A DNA stretch of 64,000 nt from Lepas anatifera. Taxonomy: Eukaryota; Arthropoda; Thecostraca; Lepadidae. The stretch spans positions 4,101,001-4,165,000 of the forward strand of contig JAOTON010001526.1 of NCBI GenBank assembly GCA_034440635.1, in the 5' to 3' direction. The first letter of the stretch is position 1. Each line of letters starts with the position of its first letter. The notes below the pieces were generated by a model. That model did not search any database, was not told where the DNA came from, and worked only from the letters and a program-made list of their open reading frames with translations. Position numbers and translations under genes: made by a program. Shown here one piece after another: positions 1 through 12,248 of the stretch.

Positions 1-3000
1 CTCCGCGAGATCGCCACTGCTGTCCTGAAGCTCTACAAACGCTCCAAGGTGGGCTCACCAGCGGCCTCGGTGGTAGTATGACATCGGGGACGATTGGCTT
101 GAACTATAACTTGCTGGTTGTGTGCTGTTTGGGTCTGTGGCTGTGATATTTTGAGCTTTGAAATAAAAGTGATTATTACGGCAATTCTAAGCCCACGCCC
201 CAGTCTGGCACATACCAGTGGCTAACTTTGTTGTGCCGGCAGCCTAACGCGGAGGCGCTGGAGCGCGCCGTGGACGAGCTGCGCACGCGCCAGCAGGAGC
301 AGCGGCTCAAGAACAAGCTGCTCTCCGGCACCAACACGCCGCAGGGGGCCGGCGCCGGCTTCAGTCCGCTGCCGTCGCAGCCCAACTCGCCAGCCGAGCA
401 GGTGCGCTCCGGCGGCCGGCACACGCCCAACGGAGACGCCGCCAAGACCAACAAGGAGAACGTGGCGGCGCCGCCGGCCGGCAAACGCACCGACAGCTCC
501 CGCTCCAGGTCCTCCAACGAGGACGCCGAGCCGCGCAAACCCAAACAGAAGAACCACCGGTGAGCTGATACTCTTGGTGGCGCTATCGGGGGCCATGCTG
601 GTGTCTTGGCCGCGTTACGCCAGTGTTAAACTTATTTTTAATGGGATCATCTCGTACTCAAGCACTGAAAGGTCAGTAAATAAAGAGAAATGACACTTTA
701 GACGGAGACCTGGATAGACTGCAGGGAGGGGGTTTCGTAGGATTCTGTCGGATCAGTTTGATATGAAGCTCGTGGTGTAATGCGGCAGCTGTCCTTAACG
801 CCGTGGTTGTGTCTGCGGCTGGTCTGGTTTGTTGTGCGCCGCGCGGTGTCTGTTGGAGTGATCTGTCCGCGCACGGCTGACTGACGGTGGCGTCCGTTGC
901 AGCGAGGAACGGTCCCGGGCCCGCTCCAGGTCACGCTCCCCGGCCGAGAAGCGGCGACGACACTCCTCCACGCCCGACCGACACCGCAGCAAGTCGCACA
1001 AGAAAGACAAAGAGCGCAGGTGAGCCCTGGAGCTGCGTGGGGTTCAGACCGGAGCTACTTATATTTAATATTCATAAATAGACTCGGTGATGCCAGTTCT
1101 ATGTGATGTGTGGCGAATGTAAACTCATACATTATAGATTCGCGAGCTTGTAAATTGAACGCTTCACTAAACATGTGTAGCGTTCTCGTGTGTTATACCA
1201 CCTCAGCTTCCTAGTACTTGACGGTTGCCATGGCATTTTGACTGCCGTTAGGAACTCCGGCCCTATCCTGCCTGGTCATTTTTGCTCGCGGAGCCGTAAA
1301 TGGCAGCGTACCTACTCGAAAGGAAATGTGTCCAGCCCATTCTCCGCTTACCTCAGTTGCTGGATTTTCGTATTATACTTTCGATGTCAGCTAATCAACT
1401 CCGTGCACAGTTATGGGCCCTGTTGTTATGGACTGTGCTCAGTGTGGGCCTCGAGTCCCGTTGTGTGACGCCGCTGTCGTCTGTTCCGCCTTGGTTTGGG
1501 CCTTGAGTCCCGTTGTGTGACGCCGCTGTCGTCTGTTCCGCCTTGGTGTGGGCCTTGAGTCCGTGTGTGACGCCGCTGTCGTCTGTTCCGCCTTGGTGTG
1601 GGCCTCGAGTCCCGTTGTGTGACGCCGCTGTCGTCTGTTCCGCCTTGGTGTGGGCCTTGAGTCCCGTGTGTGTGACGCCGCTGTCGTCTGTTCCGCCTTG
1701 GTGTGGGCCTTGAGTCCCGTTGTGTGGCGCCGCTGTCGTCTGTTCCGCCTTGGTGTGGGCCTTGAGTCCCGTTGTGTGACGCCGCTGTCGTCTGTTCCGC
1801 CTTGGTGTGGGCCTCGAGTCCCGTTGTGTGACGCCGCTGTCGTCTGTTCCGCCTTGGTGTGGGCCTTGAGTCCCGTTGTGTGACGCCGCTGTCGTCTGTT
1901 CCGCCTTGGTGTGGGCCTTGAGTCCCGTTGTGTGACGCCGCTGTCGTCTGTTCCGCCTTGGTGTGGGCCTTGAGTCCCGTTGTGTGACGCCGCTGTCGTC
2001 TGTTCCGCCTTGGTGTGGGCCTCGAGTCCCGTTGTGTGACGCCGCTGTCGTCTGTTCCGCCTTGGTGTGGGCCTTGAGTCCCGTTGTGTGACGCCGATGT
2101 CGTCTGTTCCGCCTTGGTGTGGGCCTGAGTGCCGTTGTGTGACGCCGCTGTCGTCTGTTCCGCCTTGGTGTGGGCCTGGAGTGCCGTTGTGTGACGCCGC
2201 TGTCGTCTGTCCCGCCTTGGTGTGGGCCGAGTGCCGTTGTGTGACGCCGCTGTCGTCTGTCCCGCCTTGGTGTGGGCCTTGAGTCCCGTTGTGTGACGCC
2301 GCTGTCGTCTGTTCCCGCCTTGGTGTGGGCCTTGAGTCCCGTTGTGTGACGCCGCTGTCGTCTGTTCCGCCTTGGTGTGGGCCTCGAGTCCCGTTGTGTG
2401 ACGCCGCTGTCGTCTGTTCCGCCTTGGTGTGGGCCTTGAGTCCCGTTGTGTGACGCCGCTGTCGTCTGTTCCGCCTTGGTGTGGGCCTCGAGTCCCGTTG
2501 TGTGACGCCGCTGTCGTCTGTTCCGCCTTGGTGTGGGCCTTGAGTCCCGTTGTGTGACGCCGATGTCGTCTGTTCCGCCTTGGTGTGGGCCTTGAGTCCC
2601 GTTGTGTGACGCCGCTGTCGTCTGTTCCGCCTTGGTGTGGGCCTCGAGTCCCGTTGTGTGACGCCGCTGTCGTCTGTTCCGCCTTGGTGTGGGCCTTGAG
2701 TCCCGTTGTGTGACGCCGCTGTCGTCTGTTCCGCCTTGGTGTGGGCCTGAGTCCCGTTGTGTGACGCCGCTGTCGTCTGTTCCGCCTTGGTGTGGGCCTC
2801 GAGTCCCGTTGTGTGACGCCGCTGTCGTCTGTTCCGCCTTGGTGTGGGCCTCGAGTCCCGTTGTGTGACGCCGCTGTCGTCTGTTCCGCCTTGGTGTGGG
2901 CCTCGAGTCCCGTTGTGTGACGCCGCTGTCGTCTGTTCCGCCTTGGTGTGGGCCTCGAGTCCCGTTGTGTGACGCCGCTGTCGTCTGTTCCGCCTTGGTG

Positions 3001-3475
3001 TGGGCCTTGAGTCTCGTTGTGTGACGCCGCTGTCGTCTGTTCCGCCTTGGTGTGGGCCTCGAGTCCCGTTGTGTGACGCCGCTGTCGTCTGTTCCGCCTT
3101 GGTGTGGGCCTCGAGTCCCGTTGTGTGACGCCGCTGTCGTCTGTTCCGCCTTGGTGTGGGCCTGGAGTCCCGTTGTGTGACGCCGCTGTCGTCTGTTCCG
3201 CCTTGGTGTGGGCCTCGAGTCCCGTTGTGTGACGCCGCTGTGCTCCGTTCTGCAGCCGGGAGAAGCACCGTCGCCGGTCCGCCGAGCGCGACCGGCCGGA
3301 GCGGGTGCGCTCTCGCTCCCGCTCGCCGGTCCGCTCCAAGCCGAAGCCCAAGCACGAGCGCGTGCTGCCCCCGTCCAGCGGCGGCAAGCGCGACCGTCGC
3401 GCAGGCTCCCACGAGCGCACGCACAAGAACTCGGAAAAGAAACGCGCTTACGAGACCAGCCACAAGCGGCGCTGA
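1..3475 (+). CDS. CCNL1: Cyclin-L, C-terminal exons (5' end outside window)
   Basis: This is the 3' part of a cyclin-L gene. Cyclin-L proteins partner CDK11 and act in pre-mRNA splicing in nuclear speckles. Four exons are readable: 1-48, 243-559, 903-1019 and 3256-3475. Each is bounded by GT/AG, the phases agree (0, 2, 2), and the exons join into 233 codons plus TGA at 3473-3475. Exon 1 reads LREIATAVLKLYKRSK, matching the end of the second cyclin fold. Exon 2 contains FSPLPSQPNSP, resembling the FSP...SSP segment of vertebrate cyclin L1. Exons 2-4 then form a basic Arg/Ser domain (for example [10 protein letters not shown] and RSRSRSPVRSK) ending in HKRR. The cyclin boxes lie upstream of the window. 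L1 and L2 cannot be separated, and most invertebrates have a single gene. Intron 3 contains a large minisatellite that ends just before the last exon. Confidence 0.9.
1442..3250 (+). repeat. 52-bp minisatellite in cyclin-L intron 3
   Basis: About 35 head-to-tail copies of a 52-bp unit beginning GTGTGGGCCTTGAGTCCCG. The period was checked from the first two units (starts at 1442 and 1494). Copies are nearly identical. The most frequent difference is CTCGAG versus CTTGAG, with scattered 1-3 bp indels around 2120-2300. The array stops about 6 bp before the acceptor of the last cyclin-L exon. Because 52 is not a multiple of 3 and the reverse complement of the unit has no stop codon, all three minus-strand frames stay open across the array. 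This is an artefact, not evidence of a gene. Confidence 0.97.
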
Positions 3476-5420
3476 GGAGGGCCGCCTTAGTGGACGGGCG
3501 CGGCGCCAGTGGTTCCGGAGGTGGCCCTGGTGTGCGGGGTGGGAATCCGGCACACCACATGCGACTTCATGGGGCCGTGCGCAGTCGCCAGGTAGGCCGT
3601 GTTGGTGCCGCTGATCTGTCAGTTGTCGGGGCTCCTGCCATGTGGATTGAGAGTTTCCGGTCATTCATGTCATCCTCTGTTGGGTACGGATGGCCAGTGT
3701 TCAAGGCTTTGACAGTCGAGTGTTCAAAAATCGCGGTCCTCACTATTTTTGGTCGGGTACGTCGCTGGAAGTGTGACTGTACGCGTGTGTGATTGTGCGG
3801 CTGTCTGGCTGTCACTGTTCGCGAGTGCACGTGCGCCGTGGATGTGACCTGCCGGGGTTCGCGTGGACGGCAAATGGTGTGCCGGTAAGTGCTCTTCATC
3901 ATGTGAATGTATAGGTACCAATTTGCATCACATCCCATCAACCATCGGTAGTCCCGTGTAGTGTCATCATGTCATTAATCTGTTGTGGTTACTGTGTGCT
4001 TTGTGCTAAGAAAGGATCTTGTATTCAGTGTCATGCTCGTCAACATGTATCAAAACAAAATATAACTACACTGCTTTCGCTGCCGCTTTCTAATGGACAA
4101 AGACTGGCTGAATGGAGAACAAACTTGCACTGGAAACGAGAACTAAATGCGAAAAAAGAGTCATGTGAGAACCCGATGCCCATAAAATGAGACCAGTTTT
4201 CTCATTGGGCGCGGCCGCCGTGTTCTGCTCCAACCCAACTTCGGGAGCGCAGAATCATGGAAAATATATGTAGTCGGTACATGCGATGGTAGAATGTAAG
4301 TACAGACTGTCTTTCATTTTCAGCTCAGGAAATGTAGCAGGTCGCGCTGAAGGACAAGTAAAACTTAAGGTAACAGCGGGATAACACTACACAGTTACCA
4401 CACAAAAGACGAGACACTGTTCACGATGCACTTACCGCTACGAATATATTCATTGTACCATGAACTTGAAGGGTTTTTCATCGTACGTTGTAGCCCGGAA
4501 TTCCCAGACGTGAATATTTTGGGTTTTTCTCCTTCAGATTGTCGGTGTTCTGCGTTCTTAAAATAAGGTGTGCCTGGATATCGATACCGTTCCGTGGTAC
4601 ATTCTATGCACGGCGGGGTTTTCTAGCTGATCGGCAGTGCAGTGGAGCTTCGGACCCCGTGCCCCGTGCCTTCACTGCAGGGGCCTCATTTTTGTGAAGC
4701 ATTGTATAAGCCTTGCCAGAAAAACTCAATTTCATCATCTAATGCCAGCTTTTTTGACAGCTTTCAGTCAGAAAAACTGCTCGACACGGGACTCGTCTGC
4801 CGTATCAAACCTAATTCAAACTTGTAAACTAGAGAATTCGTCGGTCACTGCTGAGTTGACCGACGATTTATCCCCCATGATGTCACAGTCATTCACTTGG
4901 TTTTCATGGGTAAAATTCGGGATGGGACCGTTGATCAGGATTATAATGGATTCGTTCACTGCTTCAAGTGCTTTTTCACCAGCACTTTATCACAGATAGA
5001 ACTATAGTCCTGGGGAAAAAGCCCTTGATAGGGTGGATTGGCAGTCCGATATGGATCGCAATTTGGCCATGGAACTTCATTCGCCGGCTGCAGTCCTCGC
5101 CCGCCCCCAGCCGGCGCATGACAGCAAGCGTGTCCGCTGCCCAATTGAAGGAGCCCACGCTTTTGACAGCGCCAACGAGGGGAATTGGACGCGGTCGGGC
5201 GAGGCGCTCCCGCCAGTAGGGGTGGGGGAGGGGGTGCAACTCGTATTCACGGCGCAGCACTAGTGTGCTGTTTCATCTTCAGAGAACAGGAGGGGCTGAT
5301 TCTGTGGTAGCGTCTCTCCTACATGGAGCACAATCACTGGCAGGCTCCCTCCTTCCTTTTCCGCTGTGAAACTCTGTTTAGCGGGAAGTACCAAGGAAGC
5401 CATACCCGTCCGCTGCAGCC
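3476..5420. other. Intergenic region, cyclin-L 3' flank to endonuclease promoter
   Basis: No convincing coding sequence was found; short ORFs here look like chance. The segment begins with the cyclin-L 3' untranslated region, but no clear AATAAA was seen nearby. Positions 5080-5260 are noticeably G+C and CpG rich and lie just upstream of the endonuclease start, so they are a plausible promoter. The bases before the ATG at 5421 (gcagcc) form an acceptable translation context. Confidence 0.5.
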
Positions 5421-8400
5421 ATGTTGACTGAGGTCGGATTTCTAACGATCATGTGCCTCGCCACCGCACAAGACTTACCCTGTGAGCGGAAATACTTCAC
5501 GGGTGGCGTGCAGCCGCGGGGAGCGCCGTTCCTGGCCAACACCCGCCGCGTGGGCATATGCCAGCGCTACCGCGGCAACGACTACTACTACACCCTCTTC
5601 GACACCCGCTACCGCATCCCCGTGTACTCGGCCTACGTGCCGGCGCCGGTGCCGAAGAAGGGCGCGCGCAAGGGCAGGAGAAGAACCGGCCGCTGGTATG
5701 TGGAACACTCATTAGCTGAGGCCAGCAAAGGAGATCAGGTGAGACGATCAACCGCTGCTGGGACTGTGTTAAACGCTTATTTAATGCCACCTTAATCCTC
5801 ACACTGAAAGTGAACTTTTTATTAGAATTAGTACGACGGAGTGGCATTTCCCTGCCAAGTGAGGGCAGGGAAATGCCACTCGCTAGATTTCCCTGCCATC
5901 GCTAGATTTGAGATGATGAAATTACGTACATGCAAAATTGACACAAAAGACCAGATGTGTGCAACTGCTTCGGGGGTGGGAGCAGCATGGCTTAGAGACG
6001 TGAGCTGCGGTCGCTGTAGTGCGTCCGCTTTACCAGGAGTTTCCAAGACGGTGCATTGGTGTAAAACGGTGTTCAGAATCAACCAGCAATAGGTCGAAAT
6101 TCGGCTCCAATCTGGGGGTAAGATATGAGGAGGTTTAAAGAAGAAATAATGGGTTCGGTTTCTAAATCCTGAAAGTACGTAGTTCTGCAATAAAAGGAGT
6201 AATAATTCATTCACACTGGCAGTTCGAAAACTTTTCGTGTTTTGAGGCGTGTCGCCTCACAGAGCTGCGTCTCGCCAGGGCATGGACCAGTGGCCGGGCT
6301 CGCGCGGGCGCGTGAAGCGTCCCCTTTTGGACCAGCTGCCTTACCACCAAGCAGTAGACGACGACTACGCAGATTCCGGCTTCAACCGCGGTCACCTCAA
6401 CCCGCACTTCATCCAGGACGGCACCGACGCTCGCTTGTCCACCTTCACCCTCACCAACGCCGTACCTCAGGAACCCTGTTTCAACCAGGGCGCCTGGAAA
6501 CGCTCCGAGGAGCTCTTCGACGACGTGTTCGTCACCTTCTGTCACGCGCGTAACGGCACGGTGCACGCGCTGACGGGAGCGGTGCCCAACTACCCAGCGG
6601 CGGATGGTGACCTGCAGAAGACGAGGACCATCTCCTGCGGCGACAACGAGGACGGGTGTAGTCTGTGGCGGCCCAAAGACGACCACGATGTCTATCACAG
6701 GTGAGAATCAGAGGAAACTGGGTCGGTTGATGGCAATGGTCTGTCTGTGACGGTGGCACTGGAGTTTGTGTGCATTCGTAGTTTTAAGTACTTTGTGACT
6801 CAGTTTAATCGATCGCGGGACACTGAACGCTATATTGGCGGGTCCGGTGTCCTGTGTTCGAGTCCCCGCAGCCCCCTCCCAGTATAAGGCACGATGTGAT
6901 CCCTGATAATCTCTGTGAAAAGTGGGGCATTCCAGGACAGATCGACCAAGGCTTCACACCACCATATCTAGAAAAAAATCTGAAACTTTGTCTCCGGGGT
7001 AGTTTTGGGCCAGAAACACGCCTGTGAGAATCTTAGCCCCCTTAGACCAACGGTGACCGAGTTATAGCCCGAGGCATTTTCGGCAGGTTACCTTGTAGAC
7101 TCATGTTTGATGCGTCATAACTCAAAAACGCATAGCGTGATTAACAAGTTTTGTATATCATTGAACTCATCTTTAACTATACTTTAGTTTGAAAAAAGAA
7201 AATTGGAAAATTTGATTTTTTTACTTTTAATTTCTTTGATCTTTTCTTTTTACCTAGCTTGACCTTTTCGCAGTTGAAATTGCCCTTTTAGACACCTCAA
7301 AAATGTTTTTTCATAAAATATATTTCGATAGAAAAAATAAAAAAATGCGTTCTTGCTATAAGTTTTAAATTTTTAGCACCTAAGGTAGGTATGCAGACGG
7401 TTTTTGACCACTGCGGTAGTACAGCCTTATGTTTAACGCCGCAAACAAAGCGATTGCTTTTGTAATCGGTTGCTTGCGATCATATGGCATTGTCTTTACG
7501 AAATTTTCATCGTGTAAGTGTCAAAATATATGAGAATTAACACCCGCCCACACAAGGGGGTAGGCAACCGGCCTCTTCAGGTTTCCACAGGTAGTGAACA
7601 AAGAAAAACATCTTCGCGCAGCGCCACCGTACTTCATGTACCTCTTACTCGAAATTTTTGCAGCTGCTGGCAAAAATTTTGGTCTGGGTCATACCAGGTC
7701 AGACCGCCAAACCCAGGTCAAGAGACCTAACCTCGAAAAAAACTTTGGGAGGTGCATCAATAATATCAAATTTAGCCTATCGTGGTTAGATTCACATTAC
7801 ATAGTAAGGTCGCCGAGCAAGATAATTTTTCGTAGCAGGATTTCTATATCGATAACCGGGAGCAGGGGACAGGGTCATGATCTTTCCATTAGAAATGCAT
7901 GGGGAAATTGGTAAATTTTGATAACTTGCGAGAATTGAGAATTGTCGAGAATTGCGATGGAGGTTTTATTTTTACGTTGTCGAGTCTGACTTGCCACTGC
8001 AGTTTGATTAATATTCTTTTTACCATACAGACCTAAGCCTGCCTCTAGGTCAAAGCGGGTTAATTTTGACATTTGACTAGGCAATATTATAAGATTTGGG
8101 CTCAACAAGAGTGTTCCATGGTGCTGAACATTTCTTACTGCGGCTCGCCTCTGTCACCTATTATGCCACAAAATTTAGGTTTCCACATAGTTCCTGTAAG
8201 AAATACTGTGACCTAGAGCAACCTCAAAGGTGACACGACCAAACGATTGTATGTAACATATTCGGTAGTGATTAAAACTGGCTATTTAGCGGCATCACTC
8301 CCAGTGCACTGTGTCATTATTCATCTGGAATTCTGGGATCCGTGTCAGCTATGAAATGATCACCTTGTAAAAATATCATGAGGCAACCTGTTCAAGTGGC

Positions 8401-11400
8401 CAAGTCGTAGGCGTTACAATTTCAAGACATTTTTTCGCATATATGAGCAGATTCAAATTACTTTTTGGGAATCAAAACCTTTCAGACACGTTTGTTTACA
8501 TTGCATGAATCTTCTCAAACGTATGCTGTGCTGCACTGGGTCACCTTGTATCGATACTATTTTTCCATCTCCGGGAACGATGTACTTTATTTTTCCAGAA
8601 GTTGCAAAATGTTGTGTTAGAGGTACATGAAGTACAGTGGCGCTGCGCGAAGGTGTTTTTTTTTACTAGCTGTGGAAACCTGAAGAGGCCGGTTGCCCAC
8701 CCCCTTGTGTGGGCGGGTGTTAATTCTCATATATTTTGACACTTACACGATGAAAATTCGTGAAGACAATGCCATATGATTGCAAGCAACCGATTACAAA
8801 AGCAATCGCTTTGTTTGCGGCGTTAAACATAGGGCTGTACTACCGCAGTGGTCAAAAACTGTCTGCATACCTACCCTAGGTGCTAAAAATTTGAAACTTA
8901 TAGCAAGAACGTATTTTTTTATTTTTTTCTACCGAAAGATATTTTATGAAAAAAATTTGAGGTGTCTAAAAGGGCAATTTCAACTGGGAAAAGGTCAAGC
9001 TAGGTCAAAAAAGAAAAGGCCAAACAAATTAAAAGTAAAAAATTTTCAAATTTTGAAATTTTCTTTTTTGAAAATAAAGTATAGTTAAAGAAGAGTTCAA
9101 TGATATACAAAACTTGTCAATCACGGTATGCGTTTCTGAATTATGAAGCATCAAAGATGAGTCTACAAGGTGACCTCCCGAAAATTCCTCGGGCTATACC
9201 TCGGTCACCGTTGGTCGGAGGGGGCTAAGATTCTCACAGACGTGTTTGTGGCCCAACACTACCCCGGAGACAAAGTTTCTGATTTTTTTTCTAGACATGG
9301 TGGTGTCAAATTGAAATATTTTTGGTCGTTTTGTCCTGGAATGCCCCAAGTATGAGGGCTTGAGTTGCCATGCTCCATGTTAGTGGCGGATCCAGGGGGA
9401 GGCAATTCCCCCAAACGAAAAGCTCGGGGCAAAACTATGTTTTTGCCCCCCCAAAGCGATCGACCTCCTTTTTCCCCGACTCCCTTTTAGCTTGTAAGCA
9501 AGATTTTGGTGCTTCAACTCTCAACTTCAAACAGAATTAGTGAAGTTCAATGTAAATATTGGGGCTTGGATAGGAAAAAAGTATCTTGAGTCTACATTTT
9601 TCACCCCGTGGCGTTTTGTTTTTTGCTTTTCGTCTCCAGTTCCCAAAATCCTACCGAAAAGGCATATTGTAACGCAATTTTTCACTGCGCAACGTTTTTT
9701 TTTTGCTTTTCGACTTTGGTCTGCCCATCCCAAACCAACCGGCTAGATCCACCACTGCTCCATGAGTAGCTGGTGCATAGTCATAGGGAATGTGGCACCG
9801 TCATAATAAGATTTGAGCTGAGATAGCCATGTGATAGAGTATGTCAAGAAACCACTTCCTTGATGTTTGATTTTTCCCAGAACCTACCGTTCGCGGAGAA
9901 AAAGGAAAGATTACCCCCTTCCGACCCTGTCCTGCCCGGTTGGTCATGTGGTAAGAGCACGTGGGAACCTTGGAAACGTGATAATACACTTAAGCCCCGC
10001 TGCGCCGACAAATATGTATTGCTTGCACATATCTAAATGCTGCGTGCATAACGTGAATTTAGTACTGGTGAGAATGTAAAAGCGTATAACTTCCTTCAAT
10101 GACTAGTTTGAAACGTGAAGTACGTTTTGATAAAGTGATAAAATCACTTTGAATCCTAATAATAGCCTCTTTTAGCTAAAACGCTTCATTTTTTTCCTAT
10201 TCATTTGTTACGCAGATCAAAGAGGTCCAATTTAGCACTAAGCGTCACCTGATCATGGCAAAACTCTGATATGGAAATATCTAGCACAGGAAAATTAAAT
10301 AATACGAAATGTTTTCCTTTTTAGCCATTTTTCAGCACAAATCAGACCGACTTGATGATTTTAAGTAAAAATGTACCAATAAACCGTCCAGTATGAAATT
10401 GCTCCAAAGTTTCACATTCCCGTTAAGCCCGAATAATACATGTAAGAAAATGTCATGCTTTGTCAGGCAATTAACTAGTTGGTGCTTCCAAGTGCGTTAA
10501 GGGTGTGTTTTTTTTACTGATTATGCGCAAAAATATCCATAACAACCTGGAGCATGCGCAGCTTTACCGGCTCAGCACTTTTCAAATGCTCTCATCCGTG
10601 CCTTTTCCGGCGTAGTGCTCCAGCTGTGGTGACGCCCAGTCTGGTGCCTCGCAGGGTGAACATTCCCACACGGATGTGGACCGCGTCCTGTTGCCGGTAC
10701 AACGCCGCCGACGGCGCCCACGCCGTCGCCTACCACCACTCCGGCCTCAATGCGCGCGACGGCAAGGTCGTCATCAACGTCGGAGGCAACGAGCTGCGCC
10801 ACTTCGAGCAGCAGATGCGCCAGTGGTACTACGACGAACAAGGCGGATACGACGTCTCGCTGTTTGGAGATGACAGGTGCACCACAGGAGAGAACGAGGC
10901 CGAGGTCAAAATCCGCGAGACGCTTATCAAAGAGGCAGAAGACGACCGTTCGATCGAGATCGGTGGTAATTTAAGGCTCATCCCGGAGCGGGAGCGGAGC
11001 AGACTGCTGAGCCTTCAGCTGACGCAGGAATTGGACCCGATGTTGTTGCACGCGCTGGGGGCCGACAGAAACGTGAAGGAGCTGACGATGCGTATCTACG
11101 GCCTCCTCGCCACCGGGCACTACTTTGTCACGTGTGTCGACCCGCTGGAGAACTACGTACACACCCACAACCCGGACGAGACTCACCACCATTCTCTGGC
11201 GGCCCCGTACTGCACCCTGTCGATGAGCTATGAACCAGGTGAAGCCATACCCGATCTCAGACAGCTACAGCCTCCATTCCCTCTGCCGGCTCATGCGCTT
11301 GATGGTCTTGGCGGCCTCACTGGGGGCCGCGAGGGACGCAGTGAAGGTCATGACGCTGTACAGGGAGGTGTGCGTTCGTGCGGGGCTGTTGTGCAGCTGA

Positions 11401-12248
11401 TGGAAATGTCCGGTCGTGTGTCGTCGGACCAGGCTGTCCAACCCGCGGAAGCGGGCGGCTCAGGCGGGTGCCAGCTGCATGTGTCGGGCGATCAGCTGAG
11501 CTTCCTGTCTGCGACCATCCAGGCGTCCCGACTGAACCCTGGCGAGTATATTGACGTGTACGACGGCCTCAGCTGGATGTTCCGAATCAATTCCACTGCA
11601 CCGGCTAGATTCATGACGTCGAAGCACCAGCTGATGCTGCATCTATCGACTCCGGCTCTTGTCTGGCATCTGGACTATCTGCAGCACTCTGGCGAGCTGA
11701 CCAGTGGCGATGCCGTGGTGCTGATCGACCAGCGGACGTGCGCTGCCCTCTCCCACCCACACCGCCGCCACAGTTGGCCTCACGTGCGCTTCTTACCAAC
11801 ACCGAGCGGCGCCGCCAGACACTTCATTTTGCTCGACTCGGCGACAGTTGGCTCCAGAATCGTTGCCAACCAACGAGTTCGCCTGCGGGCTTCTCGAACG
11901 ACAGATGCAGGCTACGACATCCTTTACAGCTCTTATTCAGCCAACATCTACTACGACCGCTTCGACGACAGTAGCAAACAGCTGTGGCGCGTGGGAGGGC
12001 TTCCGCGGCATGGTGGCATCATAACCCTCGCCAACATCCGCTACTCTGGCTATTTCCTGGGACTGAAGGATCAACAGATTGACGACGGAGGCGTGTATAA
12101 GGGTCGGCTGTGCCGTAACGACGACAGATGGCTGGTCTACAAGATGCCAGGGGTGCTGGGTGAATCGGTGACGGCTCTGGCTGGGTTTGAGCAGATGGTG
12201 AGGACCTCTTGCGCGCCTGGCCAAAATAGACCCGTGTGTTTGACATAG
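5421..12248 (+). CDS. Secreted DNA/RNA non-specific endonuclease, ENDOD1-like, with long C-terminal extension
   Basis: Three exons: 5421-5738, 6279-6700 and 10655-12248. They join in phase (0, then 2) to give 777 residues. The start is followed by a hydrophobic signal-peptide-like stretch (residues about 1-17), so the product is probably secreted. Exon 2 carries the nuclease core: SGFNRGHLNP (His about 145, the general base in this metal-dependent family), TFTLTNAVPQ (about 161-170) and FNQGAWKRSEE (metal-binding Asn about 175). Family members usually have D or E where this protein has N before RGH. Exon 3 opens with VNIPTRMWTASCCRYN, the next conserved block. The remaining 400 or so residues include a stretch resembling the second half of a CUB domain (EYIDVYDG...FMTSKHQLMLHLST) and a Trp/Tyr-rich tail that could be a beta-sandwich or trefoil; these labels are tentative. 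The 3.95-kb second intron holds two mobile elements, and the 3' UTR holds a third. Confidence 0.87.
5839..5881. repeat. Perfect 18-bp hairpin in endonuclease intron 1
   Basis: GAGTGGCATTTCCCTGCC at 5839-5856 is followed by a 7-base loop and its exact reverse complement at 5864-5881. A third, partial copy (ATTTCCCTGCC) follows at about 5887-5897. The intron itself is 5739-6278; nothing else was recognised in it. Confidence 0.85.
6924..9347. mobile_element. 2.4-kb fold-back (long-TIR) element in endonuclease intron 2
   Basis: The two ends are inverted copies. The left starts GGGGCATTCCAGGACA and the right ends TGTCCTGGAATGCCCC. The arms run about 700 bp (to about 7650, and from about 8590), including the mirrored segment around 7381-7630 and 8650-8885. 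A direct AAGT flanks both ends (6920-6923 and 9348-9351), which fits a 4-bp target-site duplication. The arms and roughly 0.9-kb centre contain no transposase-like ORF, so the element is non-autonomous. It contains TGACCT/AGGTCA motifs (for example near 7690-7725). A partial relative lies at 54332-55755. The superfamily was not determined. Confidence 0.88.
9381..9757. mobile_element. hAT-type MITE
   Basis: A 377-bp element starting TAGTGGCGGATCCAGGGGG and ending CTAGATCCACCACTG. It is flanked by CTCCATGT (9373-9380) and CTCCATGA (9758-9765), an 8-bp duplication with one mismatch. The 8-bp site and YAGTGG ends fit the hAT superfamily. It lies in intron 2 of the endonuclease gene, and no ORF of note was seen. 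Confidence 0.85.
9766..10654 (+). other. Remainder of endonuclease intron 2
   Basis: AT-rich intronic sequence with no recognised gene or repeat. It ends at the acceptor tgcctcgcag just before exon 3. Confidence 0.5.

Noticed and set aside
1395..3664. Three overlapping minus-strand ORFs of about 670-740 codons
   Set aside because: They are read-through of the 52-bp intronic minisatellite in three frames; flanks on the plus strand are genuine cyclin-L exons.
4637..4999. 120-codon plus ORF
   Set aside because: No family resemblance, no exon-like codon bias, and no supporting splice pattern.
6838..6885. Possible second tRNA-like SINE (tgttcgagtcc)
   Set aside because: A B-box-like phrase is present but no A box at the right distance.
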